DNA of 64,000 bases from Nereocystis luetkeana (taxonomy: Eukaryota > Sar > Phaeophyceae > Laminariales > Laminariaceae): contig JARUPZ010000009.1 in the NCBI GenBank assembly GCA_031213475.1, forward strand, positions 12,550,961 to 12,614,960. The letters run 5' to 3'. The translations under genes were made by a program, and so were the position numbers. Under the pieces are notes generated by a model. It was not told where the DNA came from. It worked only from the letters and a program-made list of their open reading frames with translations, and ran no database searches. Shown piece after piece: positions 35,238 through 48,200 of this stretch (its first letter is position 1; every line of letters begins with the position of its first letter).

Positions 35238-35279
<42 letters not shown>

Positions 35280-35430
35280 ATGGGGCTGCTGCTGTTTCCT
35301 GTAGCTCCTTCCATTCTTCAGGAGTCCATATCCCCAACCCGATGTCCGCTCCCTCGCGGTGTCGCCTCTCCTGATCGAGGATCCTTGTCATCCAAGGAAG
35401 CTCCTCCCCTAAAACCACAAAACCCACCAT
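34381..35430 (-). pseudogene. gag-position ORF of the LTR element, one in-frame TAG
   Basis: It begins 59 bp inside the 5' LTR with MVGFVVLGEELPWMTRILDQ, continues through WTPEEWKELQE, a poly-Ala run (GCA repeats), and KQQKQEQEQEE. A TAG at 35112-35110 interrupts it where a Gln codon (CAG) would fit, and the same frame then stays open: QQEAIEKHVDQQLRARRG, a poly-Gln run, and three copies of a 29-residue acidic unit (ESDEEEQHGLEREVVPVDG...). It stops at 34381. The total is about 350 codons. No zinc knuckle or known gag domain is recognised, so the gag role rests on position alone. The plus-strand ORF over the same DNA is a shadow. Confidence 0.6.
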
Positions 35431-35489
35431 GGTGCGCTACACCCCGTGCCCGAGCGACCGTGACCATATGTCAGAGGCTAACGCTAGCG

Positions 35490-35840
35490 TAAGGGATCAA
35501 TTCGAGCACCGGGTGCGCTTGGGTGATGCGCGGGTGAGGCTTGCCATGAGGCGGTGGGCCTTGCTCACGGAGAGCGGTCGATCGGGAGCATTCGCGCCAT
35601 AAGGCGGTGGAAGGAGAGAAGATAAATATCAATTATTTTAGTGTACTGGTGGACTGAGAGCAAGGGGGCCACGTTCCCCTAGACTCTATAAGACCCCTGA
35701 AAGCAGGTCAAACACAATTTTATGCAACTCCTCGGGGAAACACTAATCCCGCCGCAATCTCCGTAGATATATTACATTTACAAGAATCACACAATTCAGT
35801 ACAATCAGAAAATCAGACTTTGGTACGAGCAAATCCCACA
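35490..35840 (-). repeat. 5' LTR of the Copia-type element
   Basis: 351 bp, begins TGTGGGATTTGC in element orientation. Just inside it lies CGCTAGCGTTAGCC, the primer-site position. It is not the usual TGG-starting tRNA complement. Confidence 0.93.
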
Positions 35841-35845
35841 ATAGG

Positions 35846-38149
35846 GACACACCAGTCCAAGCTCTAGGAAGTAAGTAAACATCTTCACGGTAAGTTGTCG
35901 TGACATACCAGGGTCGACAACGATCCTGGAATATACACTGTAGTAGTACCTGGGACATGTTGCTCTTGTGGTTCATTTCAGAGTATCTCACGACCATACC
36001 CTACTATTATGGTTCCGAACAGGCACAAGTAGTCTAATAAAGGGTACTAGTTGGGAAAACAGAACCGGGCAAAACCCAGACGGGGTACCAGCATGGCCGT
36101 ACGAATGTATCATAGATGTCATCCGGGGTAAAGCGCCCCAGGTCAGGGAAACCTATACATTCGAAAATATAAAGTTTTTCTTGGTTCTTCTGCCTGATAA
36201 ACCCAAATCCGCTTCAAAAATGAAGCTTGAAAACATTTGGTTCAGATTGCAGTGAACCGTTTATTTCTGCCGCATATCTCAAAGTAATTGAACCTAGACC
36301 ACCTCGGTAACAGACTCCGCTTGGCCGAGATGGGGGGGGCACAGCTACTTACTATTAGTAAGAAAACTGACTAGACAAAAACAATTGACCCTCCCCTGTA
36401 TTTGAGAATTTTTCAAAATCCTTACGGAAAGGCCGCACAGCTGTGTTTCCGCCACAATGCTGAGTTGAGACCTTCTTACGGAAGGTTCGTGATTCCCACC
36501 CCAAAGTTACTCACGCGTCAACATTTCGGTCATTTCGTTCAGTTGTTGGCAGGTTAGGAATATGTTTTTCACGGTCATATCCGTCAAATAAATGTCGGAT
36601 TTTTTTTTATGGTTGTACCTCGGTGGCACGAACGGGTTCGAAGTATACGGCGACGGGATCGTGACGCCCACCCCAAGATGACCGTACCCTAAAATTTTCA
36701 GCGTGACATGAAACATTTTTTTAATCTGGGGAAGTTTTTGGCCCATCCCCGCTTTATGTGATTTGCTGATTCTTTTATTTAGGTTGTACGTGAATCCAGT
36801 TGAACCCCGGCAATATACATGCTTTTGTTCTCGTCGAACGTAGTATTCTTATAACTCAAGGAAGTCGTTTTTTTTTTCAGACCGTAGCCGGGGATGTTCC
36901 ACTATTGTCCCGGCCGACACAAACAAAAAGGCTCTCTTATACGCGGATGACACCCACATAACATCCCCTGGTATTTAGGTGCAGCATGGTATTATGTTCG
37001 TTGTTGTCCTCACAGAGTGGAACGTTGTGGAATATCATCGCTTCCCACGGAGGGGATGATGAGAGTGGGGGGTGAGCAAGAATGATCCCCTTCCCCCAGT
37101 CATATTTTCTTGTCGTACCATGAAAAACACAGACGCTCGTATGCCATACATAGCGGCCTTACGTTATCGAAACACAATTAATTGCTGCAAGTTCATATAG
37201 GCCAGCACATTTCTGGAAAATCGTGCACTGTGCGTACATTCCGCCACCCTCTACCACGTGCATCATGTCGCATCACAAAAATCTTCAATATTATATAGAC
37301 ATTGACGAGGCCGAATTGTTCCACGCAAATGGAGGCGCCAGTAAAATAGTGCAATTGACTGAATAACCCTTAAAAAAGCGTATGTACCCCAGACGTAGGG
37401 CAGTAACAAGTATGGCACCGCAATGATTTGGGGACGTGGGCCCACGGAACACCCACCAAATGGATCTCCGTACGAGTATACACCATACAGGGTGTAACGC
37501 AACACCTATGAGTTTTTCCCCAGCTATGTCCCACCATCTTACGTAAATAAATGTCGACCTCTTCCATAATATCCCATTATTACTGTGATAACTCCATATT
37601 CTTACAAGGTTTCCGTCCTTCTCCTTCATTCAACATAACACTACAACTACAACTATGTATTCACCGACTACGAGTTTGAGAAATATGGTACAGACAACAA
37701 TACATAGGGATTAGCTTTGAACCTAGCCTTCTCATAACCCCTTATACATTCGTCTACTCTAGGGCTGTAAGGCTCACCGTCTGCTGCCCATGGTCGTCGA
37801 AGAGATTTATTTGGTGCTTTCACAGCAGGGAGGCAGCTGCTTGGTTCTATGTCATGTGGGTTTTGGGTGTCGGAGTGTTTGTGTTGGAAGTGATCGCACC
37901 CTCACTGGTAGTGTCACTTGAAGAAGATTCCGCGTCGGGTGGCTGTGGATCTACTGTGGTACGGCTTTAACACACAAGGTACCACGACTGTGCCGCAACT
38001 ACGGGCATTGTTGGTCATAGGCGTACGCATGTCTGGTGTGCTTGATGATCTGTCCCTGATATATTTGTTCGGGAATTTAAGCTTCCCGGGACTAGGTCTC
38101 CCGGGCGGCAACCTATTGGTTAGGGTTTCCAAGTATGGGGCCTTCTGCC
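35846..38149. other. non-coding stretch with a possible RT scrap
   Basis: No supported gene. At 36904-36980 the plus strand reads DTNKKALLYADDTHITSPG, resembling the YADD box of LINE reverse transcriptases. It has no neighbouring RT motifs. Confidence 0.3.
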
Positions 38150-38600
38150 ACTTTTATTCTACGTGTACGTCGCAATCAACTCCTACCCCGATGCAGTGTA
38201 CAGGTAAAGTTGACATACCTCTTGACGTCGCCTCATGGTGTCCCAGGTCTGTAGCTCCAACACCCCGTGAGCGAGGCGAGCATCCAAACAACCGGGCACC
38301 TGAATACTCAAACACGCTAGCGTAAGAGGTGGTTTCGTGCACAGGGTGCGAGTGGATCCTCCGGATGCCTCCATGGAACCCGAGCTCACCATCAGGGCGA
38401 GTACAAGTAAATGACCAGGAATCATTTGTTGTATTGAGAGAGAAAAAGCCTTGCGTCCCCACACCCCGGGACCCTAAGAAGGAATCAACATACGTATTTA
38501 TGCAATCCCTCCGAGGAAACATTCTTGCGGGGCCAACATCCGGAGAGAAACTGCAGTGACACAAGTAACAAATTCTGACTTTTGTATTAACGTCCTACAC
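38150..38600 (-). repeat. diverged LTR-type relic related to the Copia element
   Basis: Words shared in order with 35480-35840: ACGCTAGCGTAAG (38317-38329), GGGTGCG, TTATGCAA, CTCC, GAGGAAACA, CAAATTCTGACTTT (in the LTR: AAAATCAGACTTT). The shared ACGCTAGCG just outside the LTR start indicates the LTR/internal junction of a related but old element. Confidence 0.5.
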
Positions 38601-41344
38601 CCTAATTTGCCCTCTCCCGGAGTGGAGGAAGGGGAGGGGTTGAGGCGAGAGTTTCTCCTTCGAGCAGCGTCACGGTCCCGCCGAACCCGGAGAGAATGAG
38701 GTCGGTTTCCGGTTCATAAGTACTTCGTGGCCTTCACACCTTCGTTCAGCCGGAAAGCAAATCGTCATTCCTCAGGTCGATACCACCCCACACAGTGTGG
38801 GTGTGGAAACCCGAACCACATTGGGCATCCACGAAAGTCTGTACGTGAACGGCCGAACTTAACCTTTGATTGATTGGTCATTTGTGGAGTTGTTTGCCGA
38901 CGAAAACGGGAAAAAAGTGTTTGTATTCCAAATTTGGGGACTTCTTTCATATTGCGAATGAGTTTTTGAATCTGACCTCTCGATCAAGGTGGATGGACCT
39001 GACACATACATGTAAAATATATGGCAATCGATTTGAAGGCATACTTTGCCAAACCACGAAAGGTCGCCTCGCCATGTGTTTCAACGTAGTCGAGTCTCTG
39101 TGGGTAGAACACATGTTTATAGTGTGCAACCCTGCACACAGGACGAGGGCGTAGCCGCCCTCTTCTGGCCGGCCGAAAACTAGCTGCCTCAGAATGTGCT
39201 GAGTACGATTCTAACCAGTTACGCTCGACGGGAGGTGAACCTGTCGTGTACATAACATCTCGTTGGTGCTACTATAATACCACTAGTCTCCAATAATTGC
39301 TGGTCTACCGAATATGCATATTTCGAACAGCGTTTGTTCGATTTCGCCCGACTTTCACCTACCAGGGTATTCATTTTCTAGGATTCCCCGCCCAAACCCT
39401 CCTGAATCGATGCCTGTTTGTTGTTTGGCGTTTTCTCATTTTCTTTGAGAAAATTCAAGTCAGATCTCTACCTTCAGCTGAAACCTACCAATGGACACCA
39501 ATGGACACCACCCCGACAAACATGGAGTGTCGGATTAGGCCCGTAGACCGAAAAGGGGCACACACCCAGATCGGATTTGATTAATCAGCCGTGAAAATCA
39601 TTTTCCGATAAAAAAATGTTTCTGACGTACAGATTGGCTACTTGCTGATTGGCTGAGGATGGCGCAGCGAGCGGCATCCGAGAGGGATAAGGTCCCTTCC
39701 CTGGACCATCAATTATTTCAAACATCTACAACTCGGACGAAATCACGAGACAAGAACGTAAACGGGCACCCCCCGGGTTGATACTGCCCCGCACGGTGTA
39801 GAGGTCCGAACGTTACTGCCTGGTTGCTGTTTGTTTAGGGCTGGTGATGCCAGCGCCACCGGGGCATGTTTCGGGGTCTATTGCCAGAGAAGAAGTTTCC
39901 ATCCATTTACAAACACGACGAACCACGGACGGACACGGTGATTCCCCGAGAGTATAACCCCCCGGGCGATGAGATATCCTCGACCTGATTTGACTAGTTC
40001 TCGATTGGCTACGAGAGTTCGACACCCGGGGAGGATGCGGCTCCGTCGCCGGGTCATAACTCCTTCCAGTATTGTAATATCTGAAGGAGCGGCGGCGGAA
40101 ACAGTAACCCCCTAGTCGATGTACCTCTTTTATTGGGTGGGAAGCGTGACCTCATTGGCAAAAGGTGGCGAAGCGAGCAACACCCCCTGGCAAGGATTCG
40201 CCTCCATCTCCGGGCCAGAAATCCCTCTTCCTGTCTGCAATTCCGACGAACGAAGGTGATACGAAAGGCGTGATCCACCGTGACGAAACAGACCGCCCGT
40301 ACGGTGTGATGTCTCAGCCGCCTTTCTTTGTGCAATTGACGAGTGGGGGATTTGCGAAAGCCGGTAAACCTCGCCCAATAGAGCCAAGAAATTCAGACAA
40401 TTCAGTAGCCACCACCTCATACACGCCTGCATTGAAATTTTCATGAACAGGTGTAGTCTTCAGTATGCATCGAGTGAGAGTTCCAGCTCACTAATTGCCC
40501 GTGAAAACTCGGTTCTCGAGGCATCAGGCGTCCAACGTTAAAATATGTTTTCAGCAGCACAGCAAGATAGCACATAACACACAGCAAGATATCAACATGA
40601 CACCCGATAGGGTGAGGAAAAAATACATGTTTGCGTGAACGATACCTTCTACTCGCACGGACTTCGCTTGGCGGAGCTCAATAAAGAAAATGAGGTCCGC
40701 GAAGCGCGCCAACACATTCCCTTGTTCTTGTGTTTATTGCAATTGCCATCCGACAACGTGCAGGTCGATGAGCTTCAACGTTGATCACCCACGAACACTT
40801 ATCGAAATACGATAACTACGAGGGAATACCAAACCACAAGGACGCCTAACGTATACACAAAATCTAACCAACGTCTGCCCCTACTGTGCTTGCGTCTTAA
40901 TCTGTACCAGCTTCGTATTTACTACTTTTTTTACCAAAATGATCGTACATTATATCAAGGCAACCACATAGTGTGCCGATGTACCAAATACGAAAATAGG
41001 TAGCGGGTACGAAATCACAACAAATTCGAGCCTATCTTACGCAAGCATATCATTACCCGCCGAGGCGTAGAGTCGAATGCATAGATAGGGTCAACTGTTG
41101 TCTCGTTTGAGATTTGTAGTCAACTCTCCAGGAAACAATTGTAACCATTCGAGGCAACAGGGATGACTCAGATCGCACATTATTAATACGGCGTCGCAGT
41201 TGCCCCACCTCAACTATGTGTCGAAGTTTGGCAACCGCAGAGCTTGTATATCTTTTTTTTGAAGAAGAAGCAGCGAGGATACTGGGTATGTATGTATGGT
41301 GGATATCGACGGGTAGAAGAAAAGGTTCAAATTCGGAGAAAACA
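38601..41344. other. non-coding stretch with degenerate repeats
   Basis: 39640-40200 contains repeated GATTGGCT and GCGAAGCGAGC/GCGCAGCGAGC words and two CCCCGCACGG/CCCCACACAG versions (38790 and 39788), suggesting an old duplication. No coding sequence supported. Confidence 0.35.
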
Positions 41345-41565
41345 CACATGAAAGTTGACTGTTTTGGTGTGTGTTCTTCACATTTTACCCTTCCTTCTGT
41401 TCGCCGACATCCAGCACAACCAGTGTCTGCGCCGATTTTCCAATGCTGGACAGAACAAGTTCTTCTGTGGTCACAAAGCTACGCCACAGAGATACTACGT
41501 TGCCACGTACCTGGTATGCAGTAAGTACAGTAGTAGACAATGTAATGCTATGCCATACTACTGGA
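41345..41565 (+). repeat. dispersed repeat D, copy 3
   Basis: GTGTGTTCTTCACATTTTAC, GACATCCAGCACAACCAGTG, GTGGTCACAAAGCTACGCCA and CAGAGATACTACGTTGCCA occur in the same order as in 49325-49500 (reverse strand). Confidence 0.75.
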
Positions 41566-44008
41566 AACGACTGGCAGGGCATACACATTGTATGAAATAG
41601 AGAACCATAGGAATAAAAAGTATAAAAACAGAAAAACAAGCAGACAAGTTGAAAGAGAAAATAAATGAGAAAACAAAAGAATAGCAGAAACAACTGTCGT
41701 GCCCCCCCCGCAGGGGATGTGGCGGACACTTGAAAAGAACGAGCTGAAGGAAAGTAAAATGAAAACAAAATAAGATCACTACTTGTAAACAGAGTAAGAC
41801 GAAAAATCACAGGTAAACCAAAGCACTCAGCAACCTCCAGGGATACGCAGCAGTTAGTGGCACTATTAATAGTAGCATAGCCTGGTTCTCCTTGCTAGTC
41901 CGCCTGGTCCCTTCCTACCCTATCTGCCGTCTCCATCCTGCGTTCGTCAACTATTAATGCCCAATTCCTCCGCGTCAGACTAAACGAAACAAGCAAAGCA
42001 GGGTCGTCATCCACCCACGCCGCACGCCTCCTTTCATGACGCGTGTTGATAGAAGAAACGAAGATAAAAAATGAAATGCAAATCACAGAGGATCAAGCGC
42101 AGAGAAAGAAAATAAGAAGACTAAGAAAGGGACCACGTTGGGACCAGCTGCACAAGTTGGCGACACGAGTAGTATAGACATGCTCCACTTCCCAGTCGGC
42201 CTTGGTGCCTTGCTACCCTGTCTGCCATCCCCTTCTTACTTTCGTCCACCGCAGTTTCCTTTCTACACTTCCTGCCCCGTCTCAGCATTCCCTTGGTCGG
42301 GTTTTCTCCCTTTGGACAAAGTCGACCACAACGACGTTCGGTGTTGGAATCGCCTCTTCAAAAAACATCTAATAATATGAAATCCCGCTATTTCTGTGAT
42401 GCGAATACTTTTTCTTGTTCACACTCCCCACTCAGACAGACAGGTGGGCGGCACCCTCCCTTGCACAATGTGGGCGTGAAGCAAGCATTGCGGCGGAACA
42501 ATGCAGCGAACCCCACAAAACGTCGACACCTCCCATTTCAGCTCAAACATCGGTACCCCTAATGCTGTGCTACTTTGTTCAATATCTATCTCCGCAATGA
42601 TAATTTTATGCCCATATTGTGCAAGCGGCAAAGTTGCCGACCACCTTTGAATATAGTGAATACGCCCAGGTGCATCGATATTCTTAAGCATGAATTATTT
42701 TCTATGTCACCCGTTTATAACCCTAAGTTCTAGTCGTATTTGGTACCAATGAAATCCTCCTACACTACTTACTGCATGTATGTACAAGTCACCTGTTCCT
42801 CCCTCTTGTTGTGTATATTTTGTACCAGGTACAGTATTGGGTGATCGGTTTGTTTTGATCAAGACGCAACCTCCTGACTGTGAGAAAGTAGAGTGAGTAT
42901 AGTGAGCGCTGTAAAGGCTGCAGCAGCGGCATGCGTTCGTAAGAACGGCTCAATATTATGACCGAACACGTCGCGTCCACCCCTTTACCGAACAAATGCG
43001 ACCGCGGTGTTATATATTCATCAAAGTAGTTGGGGTCATGGACGAAAACATTCGCACTATGATAAATACTGTGATGAGAGTTGGAACCCTTCGTCTAAGC
43101 GTCACTACAAAGAAAGAGTAGCTACTAGGTGCAACTATAAACTATTGTCGGTAGAATTCAGCGTGGAATATGTTCGCCGTACGGACGGACGTGACCTGCG
43201 CTCGTTTCTATGTGATGGACCGCAGTTGTTGGACGTGTTTGTCTTCGAAAGACGTTGTCAGGGCAAACAACTCGACCAGAAGGTCTTGACGGCCGAAACC
43301 CGGGGACAAATATTGAATCTTCCCGTTCTATGAGAAACTCCCGACCACATGTTCAAAACCAGCCTATTTTCTTGTGTTCGTGTGTTTTTGGGTTCTTAGA
43401 TACGTAGTATTATACTCTGGTTGTTTCATACTCGTTAACGCTTCCTAGGGCGATACTCAAGTTCCGCCGTGAGGCAAGGTGTTTCCTACTTCCTGCACTT
43501 ACCTGAAGCAGTTTCAGTAGGAAGTTGAAGTTGTTTTCCGATGCTACGGGCAAATGACCAGCCGCTATCCCTCTGGCCCCAGTTTCTCAAACGCCGCCGA
43601 GTACTGGAGCTGGTATGTACAAACCCAACCCTGAAGGGGAGCTGGCCTCTGGCCTCCCCATTAATGCTGCCCATTATTTCACCGGTTCCTGTCTTGTTCG
43701 ACGCTATTATAGGAGCAAGGTATGCACTCTCTCTCTTCTAGCCTTCCTACTACCGGCCATACATTGTAAGATGCACGAGGGGAGAAATATAACTCAATAT
43801 TCTCGTTTTTTTTGGTGGATGGTATGAGCGGGTGGAAGTAGTGAAGGCCATGAATCATGTACTTCTTGGTGCACTGCCCAGGGCATGGAACCACATCAAC
43901 CCACCCCACCCTCGCTCGCGCTGACTCACAAATGCATTGATGCATCGCATTTTCACCCTTACTGCATGCAGCACCCACACTGTCAGGCGTGGAACAAGTT
44001 CCGGAATC
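41566..44008. other. non-coding stretch
   Basis: No well-supported gene. 41890-41935 and 42185-42235 share CTACCCT(A/G)TCTGCC(G/A)TC. At 42419-42691 the minus strand has a 90-residue ORF with IQRWSATLPLAQYGHKI, which faintly recalls retroelement RNase H tails. Confidence 0.3.
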
Positions 44009-44359
44009 ATGCTCAAATTGTTCGAGTTTGTGTGCTTCTGGGTACTTGGAGCGAGCTATGCTTTGGAGGGCCGAAGAGCAGATCACCCCCTCTGTCGTGC
44101 AGTGACCAGCGGAGAGCATACGCGACCGATCGAGTTCCCGTGGGCATACGTGTGCAACGGTGAGGGTGAGGGTGATGCCTACATCTGCGCCCCAAGGACG
44201 GCATTGGGTGCGACCTTCTCAAAGGCCGCCAAGCACAAGGTGAGGGTTAGTGCTACGGAAGCGGGAACGCATGCCATCGTTGCCAATACATCCTTGCTTA
44301 CAGCAGGTCACTCGCGGTCGGCTCCTCAGTCAAACTTGGAGCTGAAACTATTTAGTTGA
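44009..44359 (+). CDS. hypothetical secreted protein, 116 residues
   Basis: Starts MLKLFEFVCFWVLGASYALE, a good signal-peptide shape with a possible cut after SYA. The mature part has four Cys residues (PLCRAVTSG, WAYVCNGEGEGDAYICAP). The same frame extends upstream to 43937, but the internal Met gives the leader. Not recognised; chance ORF or single exon both possible. Confidence 0.28.
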   Translation: MLKLFEFVCFWVLGASYALEGRRADHPLCRAVTSGEHTRPIEFPWAYVCNGEGEGDAYICAPRTALGATFSKAAKHKVRVSATEAGTHAIVANTSLLTAGHSRSAPQSNLELKLFS

Positions 44360-44869
44360 TGCTGCGTAGTAAAATCCTCCCCCAACGTTGCAGATGGCGA
44401 GCACAAGAATCACATATAACAGTTTCAATAGGGTAGGCAGTGAGTCGGTCGAGTGGGTCTGGGAGGCTGGCATAAGATGGCTAAATTATAATACGTGGCC
44501 CCCTGACCACATCATCCGTGCCCAAAGCATTCGAAGAGCATCCTATTAATAGTGCCTATTATGTCTTTCCTACTCTTCAACAATAATACCCTTACTTAGG
44601 ACTAAGCACGAAATACCGTAAAAAGCGTTAGGTTTACACAGGCGCGCGATCGTTTTTCAACGATAGATTTTTACAGAGCGGCAAAATTTTCAATACCGAA
44701 CAATGTCATTTATAAAGCGATCTACTGGTAGCGTGGAGAGCTTGCTGAAAATAAATTGTTCCACTTTGCCAACCCTTACCGTTGTCGATGAAACGAGCGT
44801 TGGCAAAAGATAGCACCTCTGCGCGGAATTAACGCTCTTCACGGTAGGTACATAAAAAACTTAGATTTC

Positions 44870-45268
44870 GTGCATGGGTTTCCTATTTGCATTCGATTCC
44901 CTTGGTTTTTTCAATCGAAGAATGCTTGTGAATGTGTGAGAGTGGTCAACATTGAAGCTTATTTTGCATATCGTCGGATGGTAAATAAATGCTACAAAAA
45001 CATTCCCATTCCTCACCCAAACCCCGTTGCAGAACACAACAGAAGGAACCCGGCATTCGGTGATGAATGGCTTGGCCCATGTCATCACCTAACAATATCG
45101 TACAACCAATTGTATCTCGAATGTTTAGGAGTGATCGACATTGAAGCTTATGCTGCGCATTGTCGGATGGCTAACATATTGATCATACAAAAATCATGCT
45201 ACAGCAGTGGAGTGGTATTTGTTTCTCAGGGTCCCCACACGAAGAGTTCCATACGCACATATTATTAA
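44870..45268 (+). CDS. hypothetical ORF with an internal repeat, 132 residues
   Basis: Two blocks match each other: VRVVNIEAYFAYRRMVN and LGVIDIEAYAAHCRMAN. They are encoded by a DNA duplication (about 44940-45010 and 45125-45195). No known domain. The repeat could be simple DNA duplication in non-coding sequence. Confidence 0.25.
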   Translation: MHGFPICIRFPWFFQSKNACECVRVVNIEAYFAYRRMVNKCYKNIPIPHPNPVAEHNRRNPAFGDEWLGPCHHLTISYNQLYLECLGVIDIEAYAAHCRMANILIIQKSCYSSGVVFVSQGPHTKSSIRTYY

Positions 45269-48200
45269 CACAAACCATGTCTTGAGGAACAAGTTCAGCG
45301 TCGATGAATACTCACATTTCTTTTTCGCACAGCACGAGCATCACAGGCATTGTTGTTGCAGTTACTCGACAGAAAATCGAGACAAGGCCGAACTCCAAAT
45401 AAAGCAGCACAGCAGTACCCCCTTCTTCAGCCGACTAGTAGTCATGTCATATGACATGCCATGGCAGAGGGGGTATAATATAATACGTATATGTGTTCTA
45501 GGGTCCACCACATTCATTCGAATCTTCACACCTTGACATAAAAAACACGCTGCTCTTGTAGTATACAGATGATACATCTTTTTTACCTGGTAAGTTTTTT
45601 TTCTCCTGAGGTATTCTTCCGCCCCAGTTTTTATTAGCCTGTCGGTCACTCAATATTTTAGACATTGAGGTGTTGCGAGAGCGACACCAACGATATATTT
45701 AGAGAGTCAAGGTGCGCGAAACCCGGTAATGGTCGGACTCGCCGAGTGTTCGTATTCGAAAAATCGGTGAAAGTATCACAGGCATTAATTCCTTCGATTG
45801 AGACCCGTACCTGTTACAATGCCGGGGTCCAAGCCTCCCCCCTCTACCGTACGTAGGGTAGCCTACCTTAGAGCTGGCTTGTTTCCCGCCCCGTCCCACG
45901 CGTTTTGAACACCCTCTTTTCTACCCCACCCCCACGTACTTCCTTCCTTCGGGGAATACTTCAAACCTTAGAAAGCGCATATCGAGCGTTTAGAGTCGAA
46001 TTGAGAACTGAGTCGATTTCGAGTTTTATACAGCTGTCACGTTCATCATGTCACATGCGGCGAAAAAACCACCACACGTGGTACGCACGCGGTGAATAGG
46101 TGCTTGTCCGGAATGCCCACAAAGCAACAGATGTATTAGTAGTGTCCCGTTGAAAGTTGATACCGGGTGCATCAGTATTCTGAGTCATCGTGATACGATC
46201 GACGAGTCCTCCTGACAACGGCTTCGGATACATCTACCCTACGTCGTTGTCAGGAAGACCAGCCCCATCAGCAGCCAGCAAAAACGGGCAAACACAGGCA
46301 ACCCACACCATCTGCAACCGCTGCACGTACACACAGATATAAATATCCATATAGCTCTTGACAACGGCACCATGAACAGAGTGGTCACGAGTACTTCGTT
46401 GGCCCCATAGATAGGGAGACCGGCGCCCTTGCTGCCGACCTCATGCCAGGGGTGTGGCGTGGTATCAAGAGCAGCGAGGGCACAGGACAGATGGAAGGCG
46501 CACCAAAAGGACGGTTGTTCTTCTTCATGTGCGATTTTATGGCTTGTGTCATGTTCTCTTCTATATATCACGAGCCTACCTAACCCCAACCACCACCCTC
46601 ACCACGGTGAGAAACCCTTGCGCCCTAATCCCGAGGTATCCCAAAACACGACCCAAGCACGGCTTACCGGCGTTTTTTCTGAAGGCCATGCCGTGTGCGT
46701 ACTTCGTCTCTGCTTGCAGTCTGGTGCCGGGATTCGTGTGTGCTTAATTAAGGGCAACGGAACTATCAGGTAATAATAGCTAGGAAATCTTTTGCGCTCA
46801 AATGTTTCATCCAAGGCGTGTGTTGTATTCACATTATTATCCGTCATTTCTACTCAATCAACTACACCACCAGTACACCCAGGGTCCGTCTTGATTAGTC
46901 ATCCTAGTTATTTTGTTATAAGGATTACCTTGGGCTGGGTAATTGATCGATCTTTTACACATACATATAGCTCAGTAGGTAACACCTTGACACTTTGGTC
47001 ACAGACCGTGAAGCTAATTAAGAACAAAACTACAATAATATAAGAAATACAAATAATTCTGGAATGTAACTTGATACAAGTGACGAACACACATCATAGA
47101 TATAATTATTGAAGAAACGCATACTTGTACATACATGCTCAAGGGGAGCAGATAACTGATGCACGCACGAGGGAGCACGAAGAAGACAAAATACCGGCGT
47201 AAGGACGGCGGAGGGGGGAGGGAGGCAATAATAAGAGCAACGAAGCAAGAAGAGGGAAGAGAGAAATACTTAGTGAGCATCTGGAAAATAGTGATTTTAA
47301 GCGCTTTTTCAGTTTTTTATCCCTCGGCTTGCGGGAATGGTTGTTGTTGCGTCGACTCTACCAAAAGCGAGGAGAGCCCGATTGAAATATCACTCTCTTG
47401 AGTTTAGTTTAGACTGGGTCTTAGGTCTATTAATAGTATGCCACCAATAATTATTTGAGAAACGTACTACCAGGGATAACTTAGACGGAGTTAGACTACT
47501 CATGCGTGGGCTATATATATATATATACACTTGATCCAACAGCTCCTCTGCTCACTGGTGCTAGTACTATTCCCATCATCAGTGACTACTTGCACTGAAC
47601 GTTGCCTACTACTACTCTTGTATTTGTGTTCGTACAGGCTACCTAGTCTACACCACTTACTTGGCAAACACATTTATTAATAGCATGCGTACGAATTATA
47701 CGACAGCATTTATTAGCCCTCTCGTACGAAAAGCAGATCTAGATTCTGTCCTAAAAATATGAAATTGTTTAGAAAGGATGAAGCCTAGCCGCTCGCCATC
47801 TACTGTAGGTAGGGCACAGTAAGAACTTACCCCCCTCCGCACCTGTCCATAATATGGGCGATAAGCGCACAGTTGGTTTCAAAATTCGTACGAGCGGGCA
47901 GCCGCTCTATACGGTTCAGACGAGAAAGAACTTCGAAGTACATACGAGTACTACCCCAGGCTCCCCAAATTAAGCGTTCTATTAATAAACATATTTTGAG
48001 AAAAAAATGTACCACGTACGCGCAACTCCGTATGTATGCACTACAAGACTACAAGGTGTATATGTACTGTTTTTCGCGACCGGATCGAAGGGGTGGAAGG
48101 GGGGTCTAGTACGGAGGAGTGCTATTAATGGGGATTGTAATTTGATCCTATCTTTTCTGAGGCTCCCTTAATAATAATAATTTCAGATTCATGTGCAAAA

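Larger units (their letters stand above)
31736..35840 (-). mobile_element. Copia-type LTR retrotransposon, structurally complete but defective
   Basis: Two 351-bp direct repeats (31736-32086 and 35490-35840) appear identical. They are bracketed by a perfect 5-bp target duplication, ATAGG (31731-31735 and 35841-35845). In element orientation the LTR begins TGTGGGATTTGC and ends CCCTTA. A purine tract (AGCAGGGGGAA, 32098-32088) sits at the 3' LTR edge, as expected for a polypurine tract. The 3.4 kb interior has a gag-position ORF with one stop and a truncated RT-RNase H. No protease or integrase is seen. A Copia element is normally near 5 kb, so at least 1 kb of pol is missing. Identical LTRs imply recent insertion, and missing enzymes imply mobilisation in trans. 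Confidence 0.93.

Noticed and set aside
36904-36980. LINE reverse transcriptase YADD box
   Set aside because: LLYADDT is suggestive, but no other RT motif lies near it and a five-residue match can arise by chance.
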